Assembly: GCA_900539095.1 (NCBI GenBank)
Contig: UQAR01000020.1
Coordinates: 1-30,008, forward strand
Source: an uncultured Ruminococcus sp.
Lineage (GTDB): Bacteria > Bacillota > Clostridia > Oscillospirales > Ruminococcaceae
Length of the DNA: 30,008 nucleotides
Direction: 5' to 3'
Of the stretch, positions 6,243-14,165 are shown piece after piece (within the stretch, counting starts at the first letter, position 1; each line of letters starts with the position of its first letter). The notes under the pieces were generated by a model. It saw nothing but the letters and a program-made list of their open reading frames with translations. It ran no database searches and was not told the origin of the DNA. The translations under genes and the position numbers were made by a program.

Positions 6243-8024
6243 ATGACTATCTTTAATGTTCTGACCCTTATAGGCGGTCTTGCAATGTTCCTTTACGGAA
6301 TGAATGTAATGGGTAACGGGCTGGAAAAACTCGCAGGAGGAAAGCTTGAAAAAATCTTTGAAAAGCTCACCTCGAACCCTATCAAAGCAATGCTGCTCGG
6401 ACTTTCCGTAACAGCAGTTATCCAGTCCTCGTCAGCCACAACAGTAATGCTCGTGGGCTTTGTAAATGCAGGTATCATGAAACTCCATTCAGCCATAGGC
6501 GTTATAATGGGAGCAAATATCGGCACAACAGTCACGGCGTGGATATTGTCCCTGTCAGGCATAAGCGGCGACAGCTTTCTTATAAAAATGCTCAAGCCGT
6601 CCTCTTTCTCGCCTATACTTGCAATAATAGGCGTTGCAATGCTGACATTCTCAAAAAACGATAAGAAAAAGGATATCGCATCTATACTCGTAGGTTTTGC
6701 AGTGCTCATGTTCGGAATGGACTCAATGAGCGGTGCAGTCGCACCTCTTAAAGACGTGCCTGAGTTCGCAGAAGTCCTCCTGTGGTTCAAAAACCCTATT
6801 CTGGGCGTTCTGGCTGGTGCACTTCTTACGGCTATCATTCAGTCGTCCTCAGCGTCAGTGGGAATCCTGCAGGCTCTTTCTGCAACAGGAGCGATAACAT
6901 TTGGTTCTGCATTGCCGATAATACTCGGTCAGAATATAGGAACTTGCGTAACAGCTCTGCTCTCATCAATAGGCACAAGCAAAAACGCAAAGCGTGTGGC
7001 AGTCGTACATCTCTATTTCAATATGATAGGAACAGTGCTCTTTCTGACAGTGTTCTATCTGCTCAATGCCTTTATCGGATTTTCATTCGTTGACGGCGTG
7101 GTGGGTGCAAAGGAGATAGCTATAGTACATACTATATTCAACCTGTCAACATCTATCGTACTTCTGCCGTTTATAAAAGTCCTTGAAAAGCTTGCCTACC
7201 TTACAATAAAGGAAGGCGAGGGCGACGGACAGAAAAACAACATCGAAGAGCAGTTCAAGCTCCTTGATGAAAGATTTCTCCAGTCACCTTCTTTTGCAGT
7301 TGAAAAATGCAGAGAGCTTACCGACCGCATGGGCGAGATAGCAAAAGACAGCATCTCAATGGCAATGAGCATATGCGTTGATAAGTTCGATAAGGAGAAA
7401 GCAGAGCAGATAGCAGCCAATGAGGCGGCAGTCGATCTCTATGAGGACAGATTGGGTACATATCTTGTAAAGCTTTCAAGCAAAGACCTTTCCGCAAAGG
7501 ATTCTCAGTCAGTTTCTACTATACTTCATGTCATAGGTGACTTTGAGCGTATCTCAGACCACGCCATGAACATGGTGTCAGTGGCAGAGGAAAAGAATGA
7601 AAAAGATCTTCACTTCACTCCTCAGGCAACAGAAGAGGTCAAAGTAATGTGCAGTGCCGTTAAGGACGTGCTCGATATCGCAATGGAGGCGTTTGAAAAA
7701 CATGATCTGGAGCTTGCCACAAGAGTAGAACCGCTGGAGGAAGTCGTTGATAAGCTTAGAACAAAGCTTAAAAACCGCCATGTCAAAAGACTTCAGACAG
7801 GCGAGTGTACCATAGAAATGGGCTTTGTGTTCTCCGACCTGCTCACAAATTTGGAACGAGTTTCAGACCATTGCTCAAATATAGCGGTCTGCCTTATACA
7901 GGAAAACGACGAAAGCTTTGACGTCCACGAGTATGTTCAGATGCTAAAAAATTCAGGCGAAGGCTTTGACGGACAGGTCAAGCGTTACAGTGAAAAATAT
8001 GCACTGCCCGCAAAGGAATCTTAA
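6243..8024 (+). CDS. Na/Pi-cotransporter family protein with C-terminal PhoU-like domain
   Basis: A 593-residue membrane protein of the Na+/phosphate cotransporter II (NptA/YjbB-like) family. The N-terminal 330 residues are hydrophobic with the family's inverted repeat: QSSSATT (61-67) with GANIGTT (90-96), and QSSSASV (200-206) with GQNIGTC (229-235). The QSSS motifs form the substrate and sodium site in the family. Residues about 345-590 are soluble and PhoU-like, with two helical bundles (GDFERISDHAMNM and LTNLERVSDHCSNIA). It may import or export phosphate; the sequence does not settle the direction. A Pho-type promoter lies upstream, and the response regulator follows 12 bases later, so they are co-transcribed. 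Confidence 0.93.
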   Translation: MTIFNVLTLIGGLAMFLYGMNVMGNGLEKLAGGKLEKIFEKLTSNPIKAMLLGLSVTAVIQSSSATTVMLVGFVNAGIMKLHSAIGVIMGANIGTTVTAWILSLSGISGDSFLIKMLKPSSFSPILAIIGVAMLTFSKNDKKKDIASILVGFAVLMFGMDSMSGAVAPLKDVPEFAEVLLWFKNPILGVLAGALLTAIIQSSSASVGILQALSATGAITFGSALPIILGQNIGTCVTALLSSIGTSKNAKRVAVVHLYFNMIGTVLFLTVFYLLNAFIGFSFVDGVVGAKEIAIVHTIFNLSTSIVLLPFIKVLEKLAYLTIKEGEGDGQKNNIEEQFKLLDERFLQSPSFAVEKCRELTDRMGEIAKDSISMAMSICVDKFDKEKAEQIAANEAAVDLYEDRLGTYLVKLSSKDLSAKDSQSVSTILHVIGDFERISDHAMNMVSVAEEKNEKDLHFTPQATEEVKVMCSAVKDVLDIAMEAFEKHDLELATRVEPLEEVVDKLRTKLKNRHVKRLQTGECTIEMGFVFSDLLTNLERVSDHCSNIAVCLIQENDESFDVHEYVQMLKNSGEGFDGQVKRYSEKYALPAKES

Positions 8025-8036
8025 GGGGGTTATTAT

Positions 8037-8714
8037 ATGGCACTTATATATTGTGTTGAAGATGATGACGGAATAAGAGAGCTTATCTCATGTGCTCTGA
8101 AATCAGGCGGCTATGAGGTAAAGTCCTTCCCGAAGGCTAAGCCTTTTTATGAGGAGATAAGGAGCAAAGAGCCATCGCTTGTGCTGCTTGATATAATGCT
8201 CCCTGACGAGGACGGCTATTCCATACTTGCAAAACTCAAAAAGGACAGCCGCACTCAGGATATCCCGGTCATAATGCTCACCGCAAAATCAAGCGAGCTT
8301 GATAAGGTGTCAGGACTTGAAATGGGTGCAGACGATTATATAACAAAACCTTTCGGCGTAATGGAACTGCTTTCAAGAATAAAAGCCGTTTTAAGACGTG
8401 CAGGCAAGCAGAACGCCGAGGCTGACGTAATAGAAGAACAGGGCGTTTCTCTTGACGCATCAAGACGTATATGCTCTTATAATGGTCAGGAAGTAGTTTT
8501 GACCTATAAGGAATTTGAACTTTTGATGTATCTTATGCGTCATAAATCAATAGCCGTGAGCCGTGATAAGCTTATGGAAATGGTCTGGGGCTATGAGTTT
8601 GCAGGTGAAACAAGAACTGTTGATATGCACATCAAGACCCTCAGACAAAAGCTTGAGGCAGCAGGCTGCACGGATCTTATAAAAACAGTCCGTGGCGTAG
8701 GCTATAAGATATAA
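8037..8714 (+). CDS. PhoB/PhoP-type response regulator
   Basis: A 225-residue OmpR-family regulator. Receiver domain 1-120: acidic pocket Asp9-Asp11, phospho-acceptor Asp52 (VLLDIMLPDEDG), Thr82 and Lys104. A winged-helix DNA-binding domain spans 130-225 (the YKEFELLMYL and TVDMHIKTLRQKL regions). By position after Pst, PhoU and a Na/Pi transporter it should be the phosphate-starvation regulator. The candidate operators are the TTTAC repeats at 1740-1779 and 6135-6173. The start follows AAGGGGG by seven bases. Its stop codon TAA is the left flank of a repeat element that separates it from the kinase gene. Confidence 0.93.
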   Translation: MALIYCVEDDDGIRELISCALKSGGYEVKSFPKAKPFYEEIRSKEPSLVLLDIMLPDEDGYSILAKLKKDSRTQDIPVIMLTAKSSELDKVSGLEMGADDYITKPFGVMELLSRIKAVLRRAGKQNAEADVIEEQGVSLDASRRICSYNGQEVVLTYKEFELLMYLMRHKSIAVSRDKLMEMVWGYEFAGETRTVDMHIKTLRQKLEAAGCTDLIKTVRGVGYKI

Positions 8715-8886
8715 GGCAACACCGCACAAAGCCCGCCTGACGGCTTTGCACGCCATCTGCTTGCAGATTTCCCGTCATATCACACAAAAATCCCTTGACA
8801 TACGACAGTATGCCTGCGGAATTTTTATGCGATCTGACGAAAAATCTGACTACGCATCTGACGCACAATCTTTGTGCGGTGTTGCC
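8715..8886 (+). mobile_element. 172-bp MITE-like long inverted-repeat element
   Basis: The ends are 17-base perfect inverted repeats: GGCAACACCGCACAAAG at 8715-8731, with its complement at 8870-8886. Flanking both ends is ATAA (8711-8714 and 8887-8890), a likely 4-bp target duplication that includes the regulator's stop codon. The arms stay partly complementary inward to about 8790, so the whole element can fold as one long imperfect hairpin centred on a CATAC/GTATG stem. The right arm has ATCTGAC three times at exact 12-base spacing (8832, 8844, 8856). No coding capacity. I infer a non-autonomous transposable element. Confidence 0.75.
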
Positions 8887-8920
8887 ATAAAACAAATTTT
8901 CAGATAAGGAGGAACAGTAT

Positions 8921-10654
8921 ATGCAGAAAAAACTCTATAAAGTCATTACGATACTTGTTTCATGTACAGTTCTGTTCTTTCTTCTCGTTGCTGGTTCACT
9001 TGGATATTCTTCCTATCAGCGTTTCACAAAAAACGGTCTTAAATCTGCCGCAAAGCTTGTGGCAGAGGGAAATAATGAACCAGCTGAAATGGCTGATATA
9101 CTGAAAAAAGCCATAGATTATGACGTCCGTGTCACCTTTATCGACGCACAGGGCAACGTCAAATTCGATTCTGAGGCAGACCCTGCCGAAATGGAAAACC
9201 ACTCAAACCGTGAAGAGTTCAAAGAGGCTACGGCAAATGGCGAGGGTGAATCCACAAGATTTTCCAAAACCCTTGGATATACTACATATTATTATGCCAT
9301 AAAGTATAACGGCGGCGTGCTGAGATTTTCTACAGATAAGGAAAACCTTGCAGGGGTGTTCCTTGCAGTGATACCAATGCTGGTGGTGTTCGCAGGAGGA
9401 ATAATCTTTATCACCACCATAATCTCCATAAAGCTTTCAGAAAGCATGATAAAGCCGATAAATTCCCTTGTAAAACAGCTTGATCTGAGAAACGAGAATA
9501 TCGGTCAGTTTGAAACGCCTTATGAAGAACTTGAACCTATCATAAAAAATGCAGACGTTCTTATGGGACGAATACATAAGAACATGAATAAAATAAAGGC
9601 AGAGAGAGAAAAAATATCACTTATCACTGAAAATATGGTTGAGGGTATGATACTTCTTGACGAGGACATGACAGTGCTTTCTGTAAATAAAAGTGCACTG
9701 AAAATCCTCGGCAACAGCTTTGACCCTACAGAGCACACGAAAATTAATCATATGACCGATGACCAGCAGATAATAGGTCTGCTTGAAGAGGCAAAGGAAA
9801 GCGGAGCTGCAAATGGAATAATCACTGAGAAAAGCCGTTTCTACCGTGCCTTTGCAAATAAGGTCTACAGCGAGAATACTCTTGACTTCGGCATCATAAT
9901 CTTCTTTGTTGACGTAACTGAAGAGATACAAAGCGAACAGATACGCCGTGACTTCTCGGCAAACGTATCCCACGAACTCAAAACGCCGCTCACTACTATC
10001 AAAGGCTTTGGCGAACTTCTTGAAAACGGCATTTTCACAAAGGAAGAGGACGTCAAAAAATACGGCGGCATGATATATCGTGAAAGCGAAAGACTTTTGT
10101 ATCTTATAAACGATATAATCCGACTTTCACAGATAGAAGAGCAGGAACACGTTCTTTCTGATAAAATAGACCTGCTGAAAATTGCTCATGACGTTGAGGA
10201 GATTCTTCGCCATAAGGCTGACAACCGAGAGGTCACAATGACCGTCGAGGGCGAGCATGTTCAGATATACGGTAATCAGAGCTACATCACCGAACTGTTT
10301 TTGAACCTTATGGATAACGCTATAAAGTATAACCATGAGGGCGGCAGTCTGAATGTAAAGGTCGGCATCGAAAACGGAAAAGCTTTTGCAGTGTTCAGCG
10401 ACACCGGCATTGGAATTTCCGACGAGCATCAGAGCAGAGTTTTCGAACGTTTTTACAGAGTTGATAAAAGCCGTTCAAAGAAGATAGGCGGAACAGGTCT
10501 GGGTCTTTCCATTGTCAAGCATATAGTTGCATATCACAGCGGCGAAATACAGCTTGAAAGCGAACCGGAAAAAGGCACGACCATAACAGTAAAGCTGCCT
10601 TTCAATGAGCCTGAAACAAAGCAGATAGAAATGAGCACAGATACAGAAAAATAA
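8921..10654 (+). CDS. PhoR-type sensor histidine kinase
   Basis: A 577-residue membrane kinase, partner of the regulator upstream. Helix 1 is near 9-29, an extracytoplasmic domain spans about 30-143, and helix 2 is near 145-170. A HAMP-like linker (171-225), a PAS domain (about 232-335), HisKA with phospho-acceptor His351 (NVSHELKTPL) and a HATPase domain follow. The HATPase has N-box N462-x3-N466, G1 DTGIGI (494-499) and G2 GTGLGLSIV (524-532). The order matches PhoR/PnpS. AAGGAGG at 8906-8912 sets the start. The 172-bp repeat element lies between this gene and the regulator, so kinase expression depends on read-through of a long hairpin or on a promoter I cannot identify. Confidence 0.93.
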   Translation: MQKKLYKVITILVSCTVLFFLLVAGSLGYSSYQRFTKNGLKSAAKLVAEGNNEPAEMADILKKAIDYDVRVTFIDAQGNVKFDSEADPAEMENHSNREEFKEATANGEGESTRFSKTLGYTTYYYAIKYNGGVLRFSTDKENLAGVFLAVIPMLVVFAGGIIFITTIISIKLSESMIKPINSLVKQLDLRNENIGQFETPYEELEPIIKNADVLMGRIHKNMNKIKAEREKISLITENMVEGMILLDEDMTVLSVNKSALKILGNSFDPTEHTKINHMTDDQQIIGLLEEAKESGAANGIITEKSRFYRAFANKVYSENTLDFGIIIFFVDVTEEIQSEQIRRDFSANVSHELKTPLTTIKGFGELLENGIFTKEEDVKKYGGMIYRESERLLYLINDIIRLSQIEEQEHVLSDKIDLLKIAHDVEEILRHKADNREVTMTVEGEHVQIYGNQSYITELFLNLMDNAIKYNHEGGSLNVKVGIENGKAFAVFSDTGIGISDEHQSRVFERFYRVDKSRSKKIGGTGLGLSIVKHIVAYHSGEIQLESEPEKGTTITVKLPFNEPETKQIEMSTDTEK

Positions 10655-10661
10655 TGACCGC

Positions 10662-10695
10662 AACGCCGCCCTGAAATTTTTAGGGCGGCGTTTTT
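10662..10695 (+). terminator. terminator after the histidine kinase
   Basis: An 11-bp GC-rich stem (AACGCCGCCCT with AGGGCGGCGTT) and a T-run, directly after the kinase stop codon. Confidence 0.93.
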
Positions 10696-10761
10696 GTGCA
10701 GGTACATGGTATACAAATTATTAAGGCAAAGGGCGATAAAGAAAGGACAAAAAACAAGCAG

Positions 10762-10886
10762 GCGACCAAAGGTCGCAACCAGTATGTCGCAAAAGTGTTA
10801 AATCAACGGGCGAACGCTGTTCGCCCCTACAAAAAAATCATCGCCGCAGGCGATACCATAATCCCTCATTCCTAATTCCTAATTTC
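10762..10886. repeat. cluster of three triloop palindromes and a heptamer repeat
   Basis: Three consecutive hairpins have 3-base loops: GCGACC-AAA-GGTCGC (10762-10776), GGGCGAAC-GCT-GTTCGCCC (10808-10826, followed by CTACA) and ATCGCC-GCA-GGCGAT (10840-10854). A short tandem heptamer (TCATTCC, TAATTCC, TAATTTC, about 10866-10886) follows. The middle palindrome recurs at 14931-14956 and in inverted form at 21666-21688. No gene is seen in 10696-10965 apart from these repeats and the promoter at 10903. Confidence 0.75.
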
Positions 10887-10902
10887 TCACTTACAAAGGC
10901 GG

Positions 10903-10931
10903 TTGCAATTTTTGCCTAAGTGTGCTATAAT
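10903..10931 (+). promoter_or_regulatory. promoter of the DUF4261 gene
   Basis: TTGCAA (10903-10908), 17-base spacer, then TATAAT (10926-10931) preceded by TGC, an extended -10. The start point near 10938 lies after the upstream in-frame ATG at 10903, so translation must begin at 10966. Confidence 0.85.
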
Positions 10932-10965
10932 AACAGAAATAAACCAATTTCACGGAGGTAACAAA

Positions 10966-11739
10966 ATGGCTGAGGAAAATAAGAACGTTCAGGAAAATAA
11001 GGACGATAAAAAAGAGGGCAACGTTTTAGCAGGATTTGTGCTCTATACAGACGCCAATATGGATTGGCTCAGATTTAAAAAGTTTCTCAAAGAGGACTGG
11101 AACATAGTTCCACAGGACGACGTTAAAGATAACGCTATGGTTTTCAAGGTTGGCGATATGGTGGTCGCTTGCTCGCTTATGCCTAACCCTGTTCCTAATA
11201 AGGAGGCGGAGGCTGCGGCAAAGTATAACATTCTCTGGAAAGAGGGTGCAACTGAGGTCGCAAAGCATCAGGCTCATGTTATGCTCGCAGTTATGAATAA
11301 AACTAACGCTATTGAGCAGGCTATCCTTTTTGCAAAGGTGGCAAGCTCACTGCTGAAACTTGATAACGCTATCGGTATCTACAAAAACCCAACGGTCTAT
11401 GAAAAGAACTTCTATGTTAATTTCGCCGAAACTATCAAGGACGGCGAATATCCAATGCCTATACTTATTTATACCGGTATGTATCTTGCAAAAACAGGTC
11501 TTTGTGCTTTCACATCAGGCATGAGATTTTTCGGATATGAGGAAATGGAGATAGTCGATTCACCAAAGCAGCCTAACGACTTGCTCGGTTTTCTGCTTTC
11601 CATATCGGAGTATGTGCTTTCTGAGGGCGTTGAGCTTAAAGACGGCGAAACTATCGGATTTTCTGAGGAACAGAAACTGCCTATCACACTGTCTGACGGC
11701 GTGAGCGTTCCGGGCAAGACACTGAAAATAAAATACTGA
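10966..11739 (+). CDS. DUF4261 domain-containing protein
   Basis: A soluble 257-residue protein. The first 20 residues are Lys/Glu/Asn-rich and probably disordered. The rest resembles DUF4261 proteins: a predicted alpha/beta fold with a conserved central part (VNFAETIKDGEYPMPILIY, then GMRFFGYEEMEIVDSP). The biochemical function of this family is not established. GGAGGT (10954-10959) six bases upstream and the mapped promoter both fix the start at 10966. It is transcribed alone, with its own promoter and a terminator 14 bases after the stop. Confidence 0.8.
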   Translation: MAEENKNVQENKDDKKEGNVLAGFVLYTDANMDWLRFKKFLKEDWNIVPQDDVKDNAMVFKVGDMVVACSLMPNPVPNKEAEAAAKYNILWKEGATEVAKHQAHVMLAVMNKTNAIEQAILFAKVASSLLKLDNAIGIYKNPTVYEKNFYVNFAETIKDGEYPMPILIYTGMYLAKTGLCAFTSGMRFFGYEEMEIVDSPKQPNDLLGFLLSISEYVLSEGVELKDGETIGFSEEQKLPITLSDGVSVPGKTLKIKY

Positions 11740-11753
11740 TATTTGCATTTTTC

Positions 11754-11783
11754 AAAGCCGTACAAAAAGTGCGGCTTTTTTTT
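11754..11783 (+). terminator. terminator after the DUF4261 gene
   Basis: A 10-bp stem (AAAGCCGTAC with GTGCGGCTTT, one G-T pair), an AAAAA loop and eight Ts. Confidence 0.92.
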
Positions 11784-11823
11784 GTGCATATCTGAAAAAT
11801 ACCGCCGCAAAAGGGCTGTATAA

Positions 11824-11852
11824 TTGACTTTTCAGCACCTGCATGATATACT
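11824..11852 (+). promoter_or_regulatory. promoter of the 11916 gene
   Basis: TTGACT (11824-11829), 17-base spacer, then TATACT (11847-11852) preceded by TGA (extended -10). Confidence 0.8.
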
Positions 11853-11915
11853 GAATGTGTATTGCTTTTGTAGGCAACGGGTGATATATTCAAAATTTTG
11901 GACGGGTGAAAAATA

Positions 11916-12500
11916 ATGACGAATAACAAAGATATAAAAAATGGGTCTAAGCCTAAGGGTCAGACGGTACATGACGAGATAGTTGAGAAAATAGTTAAGA
12001 AAAACAAAGCTCTCAGCCACAGCATATGGACTGACGAGCCTGTTCTGAAACCAAAGAAAAGCGTTTGGCTTGATATCGACGAGGAAGAGGAAAAACCTCA
12101 GAAGGTGGAAGAAAAGCCGCAGAAAAGGGAGTTTTTTCAGCCTGTGGAGGAGAGCGTTCAGGAAAAAACTGACGATGTTATCATACCGTTTTCAATGGAG
12201 AAGAACCATATAAGCGGAACGAAAAAGGAGATCTCAATGGAAATTTCGGCTGACGGAAAGGTAAAAAAGCTGCCGAATAAAAGGACATTGACGATACAAA
12301 TACCTGATGATAACGCAGCGTGGGATAAAGGGCCTGTTATCGCAGGAAGAAGGGTCGAGATAATAGATAAGAGAAGTCCTGTGATAGAGAAGAAAGCGGA
12401 AAATCCGAATAGAGTAGAGGCGACTATAAATATCAGAGTGCCTGTTGAAGAAACAGTAAAGCCAGCGGATAGCAAAAAAGTTAAACGGAGAAAAAGATAA
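11916..12500 (+). CDS. hypothetical charged protein
   Basis: A 194-residue soluble protein that I do not recognise. It is very rich in Lys, Glu and Pro, with no membrane helix or signal peptide. Residues about 45-85 are a Glu/Lys/Pro low-complexity stretch with a repeated EEKPQK motif. Residues about 105-125 and 165-175 contain alternating hydrophobic segments (KKEISMEISADGKVKKL and VEATINIRVPV) that look like beta strands. It ends in a basic KKVKRRKR tail that could bind nucleic acid or the membrane surface. GGGTGA (11904-11909) sets the start, and a good promoter is upstream. The function is unknown. Confidence 0.75.
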   Translation: MTNNKDIKNGSKPKGQTVHDEIVEKIVKKNKALSHSIWTDEPVLKPKKSVWLDIDEEEEKPQKVEEKPQKREFFQPVEESVQEKTDDVIIPFSMEKNHISGTKKEISMEISADGKVKKLPNKRTLTIQIPDDNAAWDKGPVIAGRRVEIIDKRSPVIEKKAENPNRVEATINIRVPVEETVKPADSKKVKRRKR

Positions 12501-12588
12501 AACGCAGGCGGGGTCCATACAGATGCAGCAGAGTTTGTAAGTCCATTGGAAAGGGTCAGGACGGTTTAAGTCAGGAGGAGTGAGCATT

Positions 12589-12753
12589 ATGAAGAAATTC
12601 AGGACTGTGGCGGCTATTGTTATTATGTTTTTTGCGGCGGTGGCAGGCTATTTTGCTGGGGCAGCGTTGCAGAGCGAAATGGGAGGTGCGATACTGTTTG
12701 CGGTGATAGCGGGGTTTGCTTGCGTTATTTACAATATGGATAATCGGGAATAG
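12589..12753 (+). CDS. small two-helix membrane protein (54 residues)
   Basis: A short gene with start ATG ten bases after AGGAGG (12573-12578) and stop TAG at 12751-12753. The product begins MKKFRTVAAIVIMFFAAVAG. It has two hydrophobic segments (about 6-26 and 32-48) separated by QSEMGG, and a short polar tail NMDNRE. This is the profile of a small integral membrane protein. It sits 36 bases before the ATC-hydrolase-like gene and 88 after the charged protein, with no terminator visible in either gap, so the three may share one transcript. No family was recognised. Confidence 0.7.
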   Translation: MKKFRTVAAIVIMFFAAVAGYFAGAALQSEMGGAILFAVIAGFACVIYNMDNRE

Positions 12754-12789
12754 ATATGGCGTTGTTTAACGGATAGTAAGGTGAAAAAT

Positions 12790-13395
12790 ATGGAAAATAC
12801 GTTTGGTGTGAAGATGATATTTCACTTTTATCACAGTGTGGTAAAGGCGGAACTTAAAAGGAGAGGCTTTTCTAAAGATGTGGCTAAGAAGATAGAGGAG
12901 GAGCATGGGAAGATAGTAGCGAGGGCGAAAGATATTGGTAAGTCTAAGCTTTTGAGTTCTTACATTATGGCGAGTTACTACATTGCGATGAACAGGAGCA
13001 CCGGGAAGTCTGCGGAGGAGAATTATGAGATATTCCGTGACGGGCTTTGTGCGTCTACGCTTTTTCACAAGGTAATGGGTGATGTGGACAGTTATCTTGA
13101 CCCTAAGAAGATGCCGGGCAGATTGAAATGGTCGGAGGACAGTCACAAGCATTTATATGAGAACGACTGGGTGGTGGACATACTGCCGGGAAATGATGAA
13201 TATGATCTTGGGTATGATTATCACGAGTGCGGGGCGTGCAAGCTTTGCAAGGACGAGGGGTGTCCTGAGCTGGCGGCTTACATATGCAGAATGGATTTTG
13301 TGCTGGCGGACATGATGAACATGAAACTCGTTAGGACGGGAACTATTGCTGAGGGTGCACCGTACTGCGATTTTAGGTATAGCAGGAAGAAGTGA
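12790..13395 (+). CDS. L-2-amino-thiazoline-4-carboxylic acid hydrolase-like protein
   Basis: A 201-residue soluble protein resembling the ATC hydrolase family, whose founding member opens the thiazoline ring on the route to L-cysteine. The most telling part is residues 145-170: HECGACKLC, then EGCPELAAYICRMDF, with Cys147, 150, 153, 158 and 166, followed by a C-terminal EGAPYCDFRY (Cys193). Many gut clostridia carry such proteins with no tested substrate, so the activity is inferred only at family level. The start is ATG 12790, served by AAGGTG six bases upstream; the in-frame GTG at 12781 lies within that site. The 54-residue membrane peptide is immediately upstream. Confidence 0.78.
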   Translation: MENTFGVKMIFHFYHSVVKAELKRRGFSKDVAKKIEEEHGKIVARAKDIGKSKLLSSYIMASYYIAMNRSTGKSAEENYEIFRDGLCASTLFHKVMGDVDSYLDPKKMPGRLKWSEDSHKHLYENDWVVDILPGNDEYDLGYDYHECGACKLCKDEGCPELAAYICRMDFVLADMMNMKLVRTGTIAEGAPYCDFRYSRKK

Positions 13396-13452
13396 TAGGG
13401 AGAATAAAAGATGAATTTGATACTTAATGAGATAAAGGATATTATTTGTGAT

Positions 13453-13493
13453 GCGGCGGTACAGCTGAAAGGCTGTACCGCCGTAAACTTTTT
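13453..13493 (+). terminator. terminator after the ATC-hydrolase-like gene
   Basis: A 13-bp stem (GCGGCGGTACAGC with GCTGTACCGCCGT, outer G-T pair) around TGAAAG, then AAAC and five Ts. A 35-codon open frame (13411-13518) with a weak AGGGAG site runs straight through it and is probably not a gene. Confidence 0.8.
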
Positions 13494-13514
13494 ATTTAAA
13501 TTCATAGGTTATAC

Positions 13515-13543
13515 TTGAAATATCTGCGAAAATGGTTTATACT
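13515..13543 (+). promoter_or_regulatory. promoter of the 13585 gene and pyrophosphatase
   Basis: TTGAAA (13515-13520), 17-base spacer, TATACT (13538-13543), 42 bases before the start codon. Confidence 0.75.
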
Positions 13544-13584
13544 GTTTTTAAGATATCATACTTATAAAGGATACGGAGGATATT

Positions 13585-14148
13585 ATGGAGAATAATTTCA
13601 CTCTTTGTCAGGGCGTTTCTGTAGGCGGTGCTGAAAAGCTGCGGTCATGCTGCTGTATTCAGGGGGAAAACATAAGGGGCATACTGAGCTGTGATGTTAT
13701 GGCAAAGGCTGCTTGTGGATTTATAGAAAAGCTGGCAGGGCCGATTTTCTTCTTTCTTGAGCTGCCTGACAGTGAGAGGGACGGATACAGGACGTATTAT
13801 CTTGACAACTGCACAAAGGAAGTGGCACTGGCGATAATGAAACGCTATGGCACGGTGCTTGTGAACGACGGGGTATCAAGGTTCGGATTTGGTTCGCACA
13901 AGAATGACGAGGAGATATACTTCACGGATTATCAGGAATTTCAGATATACTCACGCAACCCGAAAAAGCTTGAAAAGCTTTTTGACAGGCTTGGCATAAG
14001 TGTTGTTGACGAGGGAGATATCGTGACGCTCTGGGATCTTATAAACGAGGACAACGCAGGGTGCATATCATGTGTTGAGGCTGACGGAGAAACGGTTTTT
14101 GACATACCTGAAAACCTCAGGGCTGAGGGTATGTATGAGGCGGAATAA
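13585..14148 (+). CDS. hypothetical protein, Cys-rich N-terminus
   Basis: A 187-residue soluble protein that I do not recognise. The N-terminal 40 residues carry five cysteines, including three in a row (Cys22-24). The rest is a mixed alpha/beta pattern with many aromatic residues and no visible catalytic motif or membrane segment. GGAGG (13575-13579) lies five bases before the ATG. The pyrophosphatase start is 17 bases after its stop codon with no terminator between, so the two are co-transcribed. That hints at a housekeeping or phosphate-related role but does not prove one. Confidence 0.75.
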   Translation: MENNFTLCQGVSVGGAEKLRSCCCIQGENIRGILSCDVMAKAACGFIEKLAGPIFFFLELPDSERDGYRTYYLDNCTKEVALAIMKRYGTVLVNDGVSRFGFGSHKNDEEIYFTDYQEFQIYSRNPKKLEKLFDRLGISVVDEGDIVTLWDLINEDNAGCISCVEADGETVFDIPENLRAEGMYEAE

Positions 14149-14165
14149 AAAAAGGAGGAATGGAC

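Noticed and set aside
8786..8815. Possible promoter (TTGACA) inside the MITE-like element driving the kinase
   Set aside because: No acceptable -10 at 16-18 bases; the TTGACA lies in the turn of the long hairpin and is probably chance.
10903..10965. 21-residue N-terminal extension of the DUF4261 protein
   Set aside because: The first ATG lies within the -35 region of the gene's promoter, so it cannot be in the transcript.
13411..13518. 35-codon open frame after the ATC-hydrolase-like gene
   Set aside because: A 13-bp terminator stem lies in its middle and the product has no recognisable features; the AGGGAG-like site is probably chance.
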